Assembly: GCA_014867205.1 (NCBI GenBank)
Contig: WGUO01000047.1
Span: 1-9,410, forward strand
Length of the DNA: 9,410 nucleotides
Direction of reading: 5' to 3'
DNA from: Muribaculaceae bacterium
GTDB taxonomy: Bacteria; Bacteroidota; Bacteroidia; Bacteroidales; Muribaculaceae
Positions within the stretch are counted from its first letter, which is position 1; each line of letters opens with the position of its first letter. Made by a program: the position numbers and the translations under genes. The notes below the pieces were generated by a model that made no database searches, was not told the DNA's origin, and saw nothing but the letters and a program-made list of their open reading frames with translations. Positions 1-6,624 of this stretch are shown one piece after another.

Positions 1-99
1 GTCGTATAAGTCGTATAAGTCGTATAAGTCGTATAAGTCGTATAAGTCGTATAAGATATATAGGATATATAGGATATATAAGTCGTATAAGACGTATAT
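1..99. repeat. Tandem array of 9-bp units
   Basis: Eleven consecutive 9-bp units run from the first base of the window. Six are identical GTCGTATAA (1-54), three are variants GATATATAG, GATATATAG and GATATATAA (55-81), then comes another exact GTCGTATAA (82-90) and a degenerate GACGTATAT (91-99). The array continues off the left edge, so its full length is unknown. It lies immediately past the 3' end of recQ and is A/T-rich against GC-rich genes. No function can be assigned from sequence. Confidence 0.95.
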
Positions 100-102
100 G
101 GA

Positions 103-130
103 CCTAACATCTCATGCCTAACACCTAACA
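103..130. repeat. Tandem 7-bp units abutting the recQ stop
   Basis: Four 7-bp units follow the 9-bp array: CCTAACA (103-109), a degenerate TCTCATG (110-116), CCTAACA (117-123) and CCTAACA (124-130). Read in the direction of recQ transcription the unit is TGTTAGG. The first unit on that side starts only three bases beyond the recQ stop codon, so it lies in the recQ 3' untranslated region. It is distinct in period and sequence from the neighbouring 9-bp array. Confidence 0.85.
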
Positions 131-133
131 CCT

Positions 134-2032
134 TTAATCTTTAATAATTACGATTGTGCCGTCGATGGCGATGTACTGCTCGTCGGCGAGATGGGAGAGG
201 ACCGGCGAGAGCATCGAGGGCGGGGCGTGCAGGTCGCGCTCGAGCGCTCTCAGGTCGACCCCTCGCGGATGCGCCTTCAGATAATCGAGCATGCGTCTGA
301 TCAGGTCGGCCGGTCGGTTGGCGTCTACTTTTCGGCGCTCGCGGCATACATCGCATCGGCCGCAGGCCTGCTCGCGATGTTCGCCGAAATACTCGAGCAT
401 GCGGTTCTCCCGGCAGATGCGCGGATTGAAGGCATAGTCGAGCATGGCCTCCACGCGACGGCTCATGATCTGCTTGCGGTCCTCATACACACTTTTGCCG
501 ATTACCAGATAGCGCGGTTCCTCGCGCGATGTCGGGAGATACATCAGCGGCATGCGGCTGCGCGGTATATAACTGAGCACCTTGGCGCGGGCGAGCTCAA
601 GCATAGCCTCGTAGACCTGACGCTCGGGGATGTGGAGCGCGGTGGCGATGGTTGTCTCGCTTATCTGCACATAGTCGGCGAAAAGACCCGTGTATCCACG
701 CAGCAGTCGCGTAAGCGTCTGCTCGGCCAGCGGCGACAGACCCTCGATATGATAGAGTTCCTCGCGACCGCACGTCATCATGACGCGTGAGCGGCGGTCG
801 GCCTCCTCCATATATTCCAGGTATCCCGCCTGGCCCAGAAGGTGCAGCGCGGCGCGGCACTGCCGCTCCTGATAATTGAACGTGTCGCAGAACTTCTGGA
901 TATCGAACTCGCTGAGCGTGTCATAACCCTCGCCGACGGAGATGTGCAATGTATTGCACACACGCTCATAGATTTTCTTGATGACGTTGCGGTCGGGGAA
1001 TGCCTCTGTGACCCGTCGCCTGAGCAGCCCGGTGTCCGAGCGTGCCGTCAGCAGCACGGCATAACTTGTCTTTCCGTCGCGCCCGGCGCGTCCCGCCTCC
1101 TGGTAATACTCCTCAAGGCTCGGAGGGAGGTCATAATGTATCACCACGCGGACGTCGGGCTTGTCGATACCCATTCCGAAGGCGTTGGTGGCCACCATGA
1201 CGCGTGTCTCGCCGCTCTTCCATGAGTTCTGGCGTTCCTCCTTGTACTCATAGCTGAGTCCGGCGTGATAGCCGGCGGCGGAGATTCCCGCCGAGCGCAG
1301 GTAGTCGGCAATGTCGCCCGTGCGCTTGCGGCTGCGTACATATACAATCGCCGAGCCGGAGGTGCGGCTAAGGATATGGAATACCTCGTGTATCTTGGTC
1401 TCTGAGGGTCGCACTATGTAGTTGATGTTGTCGCGCGTGAAACTCATGCGGAACACGCGAGGATCCGTCATGTCGAGTTGCGCGCATATATCATCGGCCA
1501 CCTCGGGAGTCGCCGTGGCGGTGAGGGCCAGCACGGGGACGCCCGGTTTCAGTTTGCGGAGGCGGTTTATGTTGAGATAAGATGGTCGGAAGTCATAGCC
1601 CCACTGCGAGATGCAGTGCGCCTCGTCGACGACTATGAGGCTAACCTCGACGCGGCGCAGGTCGGCCATGAAGTTCTCGTTGCGCAGGCGCTCGGGGGAT
1701 ATGTAGAGGAACTTGGCTCCGCCGTTGGTGAGTCGCTCGCGGGCCAGCATGCTCTCGCGGCGGGTCATGCCCGCGTGCAGGAAAACCGCCTTGATGCGGC
1801 GGCGCCTTAGGTTGTCGACCTGGTCCTTCATCAGCGAGATCAGCGGTGTGACGACTACCGTTACGCCGGGCAGCATCATGCCCGGCACCTGGAAAGTGAT
1901 AGACTTGCCGCCGCCCGTAGGCATCAGGCCGAGGGTGTCATGGCCGGCAAGCACCGACTCGACGATATCGGACTGCAACGGCCGGAAACTGTCGTAGCCC
2001 CAATACTTGCTCAGGGTCTCGACGGCAGTCAT
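134..2032 (-). CDS. recQ: ATP-dependent DNA helicase RecQ, Bacteroidetes type
   Basis: RecQ is a superfamily 2, 3'-to-5' DNA helicase acting in recombination and replication-fork repair. The 632-residue protein shows Walker A PTGGGKS (residues 38-44), DEAH (136-139), TAT (171-173) and the motif VI region QEAGRAGRDG (311-320). A RecQ zinc motif is present as Cys540, Cys557, Cys560 and Cys563, with the C-x16-C-x2-C-x2-C spacing of E. coli RecQ. In that enzyme the zinc motif follows the helicase core closely; here about 220 residues separate them, so an extra segment of roughly 160 residues is inserted. The last 65 residues look like a short helical or winged-helix tail, and no HRDC domain is evident. 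The ATG overlaps the recJ stop as ATGA, implying translational coupling in a recJ-recQ operon. Identity is secure; the inserted segment appears to be a lineage feature rather than damage. Confidence 0.96.
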   Translation of the reverse strand: MTAVETLSKYWGYDSFRPLQSDIVESVLAGHDTLGLMPTGGGKSITFQVPGMMLPGVTVVVTPLISLMKDQVDNLRRRRIKAVFLHAGMTRRESMLARERLTNGGAKFLYISPERLRNENFMADLRRVEVSLIVVDEAHCISQWGYDFRPSYLNINRLRKLKPGVPVLALTATATPEVADDICAQLDMTDPRVFRMSFTRDNINYIVRPSETKIHEVFHILSRTSGSAIVYVRSRKRTGDIADYLRSAGISAAGYHAGLSYEYKEERQNSWKSGETRVMVATNAFGMGIDKPDVRVVIHYDLPPSLEEYYQEAGRAGRDGKTSYAVLLTARSDTGLLRRRVTEAFPDRNVIKKIYERVCNTLHISVGEGYDTLSEFDIQKFCDTFNYQERQCRAALHLLGQAGYLEYMEEADRRSRVMMTCGREELYHIEGLSPLAEQTLTRLLRGYTGLFADYVQISETTIATALHIPERQVYEAMLELARAKVLSYIPRSRMPLMYLPTSREEPRYLVIGKSVYEDRKQIMSRRVEAMLDYAFNPRICRENRMLEYFGEHREQACGRCDVCRERRKVDANRPADLIRRMLDYLKAHPRGVDLRALERDLHAPPSMLSPVLSHLADEQYIAIDGTIVIIKD

Positions 2033-3768
2033 TTCTTGGTCTCCGAGGGGCGGATGTCGCGGATCATCAACTGGATGGTCTCCGGATGGTTCCCGCGTTT
2101 GGTCTGTTCGATGGTATAGCAGATATCCACCGGCTTATGGGCGTGGATATGCTCGAAATATGGAGCCATGTTGAAGGCTATGGCATTCATGACATGACTC
2201 GTGCTGTCATCCTCGAGCTCGAGCTTGATGTGCTCCAGATTGCGGCCCACAAGTTTGCTTGTGCCGAAGTCGAACACATTCTTGGTACAGAACACCGGCT
2301 TCTGGTTGCCCGGTCCGAATGGGTTAAACTTCTTGAGTGTCGCCACGAGGTCGGGAGTGATGTCGGCGAACTCAATCTCGGCGTCGATGTCGAGATGCGG
2401 CTCGAGCTGGTTGGGAAGGATATTTGCAGAGACATACTCCTCGAACCGGCGTCTGAACTCCGGTATGTTCTCCTCGCGCATAGAGAGGCCGACGGCATAG
2501 GTGTGTCCTCCGAAATTCTCGAGCAGGTCGCGCGCCGAGTTCACGGCCGAATAGATGTCGAAGCCCTGCACCGAGCGAGCCGAGCCTGTGGCGAGGCCAT
2601 TGGCCTGCGAGAGCACGACAGCCGGCTTGTAGTAGAGTTCGGTGAGGCGCGAGGCCACAATGCCGATCACGCCCTTGTGCCAGTCGCGGTTATAGATCAC
2701 GATCGAGCGCTTGCCGTTTGCGATGTCGACATTGCGCTCCACCAGAGCGTTGGCCTCCTCGGTAATCTTCTTGTCAATCTCCTTGCGCTCGCGGTTGTAC
2801 TGGTCGATATCCTTACCCTTCTCAAAGGCCTCGTGCAGGTCGCGGCTCACGAGCAGGTCAACCGTCTCCATGCCGCTCTGCATGCGGCCCGAGGCGTTGA
2901 TGCGGGGTCCGATCTTGAATATGACCTCGCTGATTGTGATATCCTTGTTGGTGAGCTTGCAGAGGCGGATTATGCTCCGCAGGCCCAGGTTGGGGTTGGA
3001 GTTGAGACGGCGCAGGCCGTGATAGGCCATGATGCGGTTCTCGCCGACTATGGGAACAAGGTCTGAGGCAATTGACACGGCCACGAGGTCGAGCATCGAT
3101 TCGAGTTCATTGTGTATGCCGAGGCCGTTGCTCTGGGCGAAGGCCTGCATGAACTTGAACCCGACTCCGCAGCCGCTAAGATGCTGGCAGGGATAAGTCG
3201 ATCCCGGCATCTTGGGGTTGAGGATCGCCACGGCCGGCGGCAGTTCCTCGTCGGGCACATGGTGGTCGCAGATTATGAAGTCTATGCCCTTGGAGCGGGC
3301 ATACTCGATCTCGCGGATAGCCTTGATGCCGCAGTCGAGCACGATAATGAGCCTCACGCCGTTCTCGGCCGCATAGTCGATGCTCTTCAGCGATATGCCA
3401 TACCCCTCGTCGTCGCGGGTGGGGATGTAATACTCGACGTTGGAGTAATAATTCTGGAGATACTTGTATACGAGGGCGACAGCCGTTGTGCCGTCGACAT
3501 CGTAGTCGCCATATATCATGATGCGCTCCTTGGCGCCCATGGCGCGGTTCAGGCGTGTCACGGCCTTGTCCATGTCGGGCATCAGATATGGGTCATGCAG
3601 ATCGGCCAGCGAGGGCGCGAAAAAGGCGTCGGCCCCCTCGGGAGTCGACACTCCTCGGCGCACGAGCAGTTCGGCGATGGCCGGCATGCCGCCGCATCGG
3701 CCCAGCATGCGCTCCACATCTTCCTTCTGCTGCAGCGTCAGGGGTTGATAATTCCACTTGTTTGTCAT
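2029..3768 (-). CDS. recJ: Single-stranded-DNA-specific 5'-3' exonuclease RecJ
   Basis: RecJ is a DHH-superfamily, metal-dependent exonuclease that degrades single-stranded DNA 5' to 3'. It commonly works with RecQ to resect DNA for RecF-pathway recombination. With the start chosen here the protein has 579 residues. Visible motifs are DYDVDG (88-93), DCG (145-147), DHH (168-170), RINASGRM (289-296) and the DHHA1-domain GGHTYAVG (420-427), followed by a C-terminal OB-fold-like region beginning near NPFGPGN (482-488). All core metal-binding motifs are intact. I chose the ATG at 3768 because MTNKWNYQPLT matches the usual N-terminus of Bacteroidetes RecJ. An in-frame ATG at 3834 would add 22 residues lacking family resemblance, yet it has a GGAGG motif just upstream. 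The stop overlaps the recQ start by four bases. Confidence 0.95.
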   Translation of the reverse strand: MTNKWNYQPLTLQQKEDVERMLGRCGGMPAIAELLVRRGVSTPEGADAFFAPSLADLHDPYLMPDMDKAVTRLNRAMGAKERIMIYGDYDVDGTTAVALVYKYLQNYYSNVEYYIPTRDDEGYGISLKSIDYAAENGVRLIIVLDCGIKAIREIEYARSKGIDFIICDHHVPDEELPPAVAILNPKMPGSTYPCQHLSGCGVGFKFMQAFAQSNGLGIHNELESMLDLVAVSIASDLVPIVGENRIMAYHGLRRLNSNPNLGLRSIIRLCKLTNKDITISEVIFKIGPRINASGRMQSGMETVDLLVSRDLHEAFEKGKDIDQYNRERKEIDKKITEEANALVERNVDIANGKRSIVIYNRDWHKGVIGIVASRLTELYYKPAVVLSQANGLATGSARSVQGFDIYSAVNSARDLLENFGGHTYAVGLSMREENIPEFRRRFEEYVSANILPNQLEPHLDIDAEIEFADITPDLVATLKKFNPFGPGNQKPVFCTKNVFDFGTSKLVGRNLEHIKLELEDDSTSHVMNAIAFNMAPYFEHIHAHKPVDICYTIEQTKRGNHPETIQLMIRDIRPSETKK

Positions 3769-3834
3769 AATTGCTTGATTCAGACCTGTCCGAGGCGCGA
3801 ACGGTCTGCAGTCCTCACTTTGGCGCACACACAT

Positions 3835-3844
3835 TCTCCTCCAA
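3835..3844 (-). promoter_or_regulatory. Possible Shine-Dalgarno before alternative recJ start
   Basis: Reading the minus strand, TTGGAGGAGA directly precedes the ATG at 3834-3832. It contains a GGAGG core, unusual in Bacteroidetes, but only three bases separate GGAGG from the ATG, shorter than the normal spacing. It bears on whether RecJ starts at 3834 or 3768. Confidence 0.35.
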
Positions 3845-3848
3845 TTTG

Positions 3849-3856
3849 CAAAGTTA
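3849..3856 (-). promoter_or_regulatory. -7 element of recJ-recQ promoter
   Basis: The minus strand reads TAACTTTG here, an exact match to the Bacteroidetes sigma -7 consensus TAnnTTTG. No clear TTTG -33 element sits 19-21 bp upstream, so this is a half match. Transcription would start a few bases downstream, around 3843. That leaves about 75 nt of leader to the ATG at 3768, or under 10 nt to the alternative ATG at 3834. Confidence 0.5.
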
Positions 3857-3962
3857 GCAAAAATTTCCGAATAGATGAAATCCGTATCGCTTTAAGTGGA
3901 GATGTGTATGTGCCTGTAAACATTTTGTGGGTGCCGATGACTCTCTTTTTATGTTTTTTGAT

Positions 3963-3970
3963 TAATTTTG
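3963..3970 (+). promoter_or_regulatory. -7 element of hydrolase/MurF-like operon promoter
   Basis: TAATTTTG fits the Bacteroidetes -7 consensus TAnnTTTG. It lies about 60 bp upstream of the hydrolase ATG at 4031 and is divergent from the recJ promoter. A TTTG at 3924-3927 is too distant (35 bp) to be its -33 partner, so the upstream element is weak or absent. The in-frame TTG at 3968 lies inside this element and is therefore unlikely to be a start codon. Confidence 0.5.
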
Positions 3971-4030
3971 CAAGTTAGAGTTGTCGGCTCCGGCCGGGGA
4001 CTCTCCACATTGAGACAAGACATATCAGAA

Positions 4031-4819
4031 ATGGAGAAAGACATAACAATCGGCGGCATGCGGGTGCATTACGACGTGACCGGACCGGAGGGAGCTCCGG
4101 CGGTCGTGCTGATGCACGGCTGGGGCTGCGACCACACCACTGTGCGGAGCATCGCCGCCATACTTGAGCCGGGACTCAGGGTGTACAGCCTTGACCTCCC
4201 CGGCCATGGCCGTAGCGACGAGCCCCCGACGCCCTGGGGCGTCGACGAGTACACCGTCCTTGTCGAGGAGTTCTGCCGCCTCAACGCCATTGAGAACCCC
4301 ACGCTTATCGGCCACTCGTTCGGGGGCCGCATCGGACTTCTCATGGCCTCGCGCAACCCGATAGACCGCATGGTGCTTGTGGATGCCGCCGGCATCAAGC
4401 CCCGCCGCAAACCAAAGTATTATATAAAGGTATACTCATTCAAGGCCGCCAAGAGGATACTCCCGCTGGTGCTGGGCCGAAAAAAAGGACAGGAGATAAT
4501 CGACCGCTGGCGCGGCAGTGCCGGGAGTGCCGACTACCGCAACTCGTCGTCCATGATGCGCGCTGTGATGAGCCGTTGCGTCAATCAGGACCTCAAGCAC
4601 GTCATGCCCGCCATCAAGGCCTCGACACTGCTCGTCTGGGGTGATAAAGACACCGCGACCCCTATCGCTGACGCCCGATACATGGAGAAACATATACCCG
4701 ACGCCGGACTGGTGTCGTTTGCCGACGCCGGCCACTACTCATTTCTCGACAATCCGGGAGGTTTCCGGGCCGTGATGCGCGAGTTCTTCAAGAAGGAACT
4801 GGCGAAACCTCGCTCATGA
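4031..4819 (+). CDS. Alpha/beta-fold hydrolase
   Basis: This is a soluble 262-residue serine hydrolase of the alpha/beta fold. A complete catalytic triad can be proposed: nucleophile Ser96 in GHSFGG (94-99), acid Asp207 in WGDKD (203-207) and His235 in DAGH (232-235). The oxyanion-hole motif HGWG is at 29-32, and DLPGHG at 55-60 is typical of the family. Residues from about 125 to 190 are the probable cap domain, which decides substrate. There is no signal peptide, so it is probably cytosolic. The start at 4031 was chosen because the upstream TTG lies in the promoter. It is 19 bp upstream of the MurF-like gene in the same direction, so they are probably co-transcribed. That suggests a role in cell-envelope amide or ester chemistry, which is inference. 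The substrate is unknown. Confidence 0.9.
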   Translation: MEKDITIGGMRVHYDVTGPEGAPAVVLMHGWGCDHTTVRSIAAILEPGLRVYSLDLPGHGRSDEPPTPWGVDEYTVLVEEFCRLNAIENPTLIGHSFGGRIGLLMASRNPIDRMVLVDAAGIKPRRKPKYYIKVYSFKAAKRILPLVLGRKKGQEIIDRWRGSAGSADYRNSSSMMRAVMSRCVNQDLKHVMPAIKASTLLVWGDKDTATPIADARYMEKHIPDAGLVSFADAGHYSFLDNPGGFRAVMREFFKKELAKPRS

Positions 4820-4838
4820 TAGAAAATTTTAAACGGTT

Positions 4839-6431
4839 ATGATTTATTTTATAGTAATCTATGTGATATGCGCCATCTACATGGTGCTAAACTTCAAGTA
4901 CGACCTGCAGATGTTCCAGCAGAACAGCTACAGGATCAAGCGTTATTGGAAATGGCTTCAGCCCAACATCGGCAGCGCATGGCGTCTGACCGACGTGGCC
5001 TGCCTCTTCCTGATGTTTGCCACGCAGCTTCTCGACTTCCGCCTCTCGGCGCTGATAGTCGGCGTTGTTGCCCTCTCGAAGATCTTCCTGATACTTCGCC
5101 GCAAAGCAAAGAAGCCCCTTGTGTTCACGCGCCGCGTGTGGCGTCTATACTCGCTTACAGCCGGTCTGTCGCTCGGTGCCGTGGCGGCAATGGCCATACT
5201 TAGCTGGGGCAAGGTGTGGGGCATATATTCCGGTGTGAACCTGACCCTCGGGCTCATCATGGTGATCACGATATTCTCGTGGGTCGTCATGATGCTCGCG
5301 CACGAGATGCTTGTGCCGGTCGAGAGGCAGATACAGCGCGGCTACATCAACGACGCCAAGCGCATACTGCGCTCCATGCCGGATCTGCGTGTGGTCGGAA
5401 TCACCGGCAGCTACGGCAAGACCAGCACCAAGCACTACCTGACCCGCATACTCGGCGAGCAGTTTGACGTGCTGATGACCCCCGGCTCGTTCAACACGCC
5501 GATGGGTGTCGTGCGTACCATCCGCGAATACCTGAAGCCCTACAACGAGATATTCGTATGCGAGATGGGTGCCAAGCAGAAAGGCGACATCAAGGAGATA
5601 TGCGACATAGTGCACCCCGAGATGGGAATAGTCACCGCCGTGGGGCCGATGCACCTCGAGTCATTCAAGACCATCGAGAATGTATGCTCGACCAAGTTCG
5701 AGCTCGTTGACTCACTTCCCGCCGACGGCTGCGCCGTTGTCAACAACGACTTCTCACCCTGCGCCGCGCGGCCCGTCACCAATACCCGTGTGCTGAGATA
5801 TGGCATAGTCAATCCCGGGGGATGCGACTACACAGCCACCGACATACGCTACACTCCCGACGGCACTTCGTTTGTCGTTAACGGTCCCGACGGTTTCCGT
5901 CTCGAGCTCGAGACGCGCCTGTTGGGCGAGTGCAACGTCTCCGACCTGCTTGCCGCCGTGGTGATCGCCCTGCGGCTTGGCGTCACCCCCGACAACATCC
6001 GCTATGCCGTCCGCTCGATAGAGCAGGTAGAGCACCGCCTCAGCATCAAGCGCACTCCCGGCGGAGTGACGATAATCGATGACGCCTTCAACTCCAATCC
6101 CTCCGGCTCGAAGATGGCCGTAGACGTGCTCGCGCAGTTCACCGACGGCAAGCGCATCATAGTCACCCCCGGCATGATCGAGCTCGGCAGCGAGCAGTTC
6201 AACCTCAACCGTGAGTTCGGCCGCAACATAGGCCACAGCCTCGACGTGGCAATCGTGGTAGGAGAGTACAACCGCGAGGCTATCGTATCCGGCATCAAGG
6301 ACGCCGGGTTCGACGAGAAGAACCTGCATGTCGTCGCAAGCTTCAACGAGGCACAGGCACGGCTCGCTACGCTGCTTGCCAAGGGCGACACCGTGCTATA
6401 CGAGAACGACCTGCCCGACACATTTAAATAA
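4839..6431 (+). CDS. Membrane-anchored MurF-like Mur ligase family protein
   Basis: The 530-residue protein has a membrane N-terminal half-domain and a MurF-like C-terminal part. Hydrophobic segments lie near residues 2-18, 52-66, 69-86, 103-123 and 131-154. The ATP-binding loop GITGSYGKTST is at 187-197. Lys286 in STKFEL sits where Mur ligases carry a carbamylated lysine, HLE is at 272-274, and DDAFNSNP (414-421) is the MurF-type C-terminal domain motif. MurF proper joins D-Ala-D-Ala to UDP-MurNAc-tripeptide in the cytosol and has an N-terminal UDP-substrate-binding domain. Here that domain is replaced by membrane helices, so it is probably not housekeeping MurF. An ATP-dependent amide ligation on a lipid-linked muropeptide or similar envelope substrate is inferred. 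Databases may nonetheless label it murF. It is the second gene after the hydrolase, and a hairpin follows it. Confidence 0.85.
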   Translation: MIYFIVIYVICAIYMVLNFKYDLQMFQQNSYRIKRYWKWLQPNIGSAWRLTDVACLFLMFATQLLDFRLSALIVGVVALSKIFLILRRKAKKPLVFTRRVWRLYSLTAGLSLGAVAAMAILSWGKVWGIYSGVNLTLGLIMVITIFSWVVMMLAHEMLVPVERQIQRGYINDAKRILRSMPDLRVVGITGSYGKTSTKHYLTRILGEQFDVLMTPGSFNTPMGVVRTIREYLKPYNEIFVCEMGAKQKGDIKEICDIVHPEMGIVTAVGPMHLESFKTIENVCSTKFELVDSLPADGCAVVNNDFSPCAARPVTNTRVLRYGIVNPGGCDYTATDIRYTPDGTSFVVNGPDGFRLELETRLLGECNVSDLLAAVVIALRLGVTPDNIRYAVRSIEQVEHRLSIKRTPGGVTIIDDAFNSNPSGSKMAVDVLAQFTDGKRIIVTPGMIELGSEQFNLNREFGRNIGHSLDVAIVVGEYNREAIVSGIKDAGFDEKNLHVVASFNEAQARLATLLAKGDTVLYENDLPDTFK

Positions 6432-6440
6432 GGAACGCAT

Positions 6441-6488
6441 TGCACGAAACAAAAGGGGCAGTCCTGACGGATTCCCTCTTTTTGTGCA
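6441..6488. terminator. Hairpin terminator after the MurF-like gene
   Basis: An imperfect inverted repeat begins ten bases after the stop codon. TGCAC (6441-6445) can pair with GTGCA (6484-6488), and ACAAAAGGGG (6449-6458) can pair with CCCTC and TTTTTGT (6474-6485) with two G-U pairs. The loop contains GTCCTGAC. A T-tract forms the 3' side of the stem, with the matching A-tract on the 5' side, so it could act in both directions. It separates the hydrolase/MurF-like unit from the Nudix regulator. Confidence 0.55.
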
Positions 6489-6552
6489 TATATAGGCTTA
6501 TGTGAGGTAAAGAGGGAAGCGAGAGAATTGAATTTTTAAGAAAAAATAAATA

Positions 6553-6573
6553 TTTGCGTAATTTTGACGCAAA
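6553..6573. promoter_or_regulatory. Distal operator of Nudix regulator
   Basis: A perfect inverted repeat TTTGCGT-N7-ACGCAAA. Its 7-bp spacer holds most of a TAATTTTG sequence (6559-6566). It shares arm sequence and spacer length with the site at 6606-6624. A Nudix regulator with a winged helix is encoded directly downstream, so it is the obvious candidate binder; this is inferred. Confidence 0.7.
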
Positions 6574-6577
6574 ATAT

Positions 6578-6608
6578 TTTGTGATGTAAAATATATTTTC
6601 TAATTTTG
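6578..6608 (+). promoter_or_regulatory. Promoter of Nudix regulator (-33 TTTG, -7 TAATTTTG)
   Basis: TTTG at 6578-6581 and TAATTTTG at 6601-6608 are separated by exactly 19 bp, a full match to the Bacteroidetes primary-sigma promoter. Transcription would begin around 6614, giving a leader of only about ten nucleotides before the ATG at 6624. The promoter is bracketed by the two inverted repeats, and the -7 element overlaps the proximal one. Confidence 0.8.
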
Positions 6609-6624
6609 CGTCATAATAACGCAA
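6606..6624. promoter_or_regulatory. Proximal operator of Nudix regulator
   Basis: TTGCGT (6606-6611), a 7-bp spacer and ACGCAA (6619-6624) repeat the design of the site at 6553-6573. The centre-to-centre distance is 52 bp, close to five helical turns, so both sites face the same side of the helix. It covers the end of the -7 element, the expected transcription start and the first base of the ATG. Occupancy would block initiation, predicting negative autoregulation. Confidence 0.7.

Noticed and set aside
1..99. CRISPR-like array at the left edge.
   Set aside because: The units are 9 bp and contiguous with no spacers, so it is a simple tandem repeat.
191..790. Long plus-strand reading frame opposite recQ (199 codons) and a similar 326-codon frame opposite recJ (2086-3066).
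   Set aside because: Both are antisense shadows of GC-rich genes with convincing family motifs on the minus strand. Their translations show no recognisable domain.
3968..4030. In-frame N-terminal extension of the hydrolase from a TTG codon.
   Set aside because: The TTG lies inside the promoter -7 element, and the 21 extra residues precede the expected first strand of the fold.
6559..6566. A second promoter at the distal operator, based on TAATTTTG.
   Set aside because: No TTTG element lies 19-21 bp upstream; the nearest TTG (6528-6530) is too far away.
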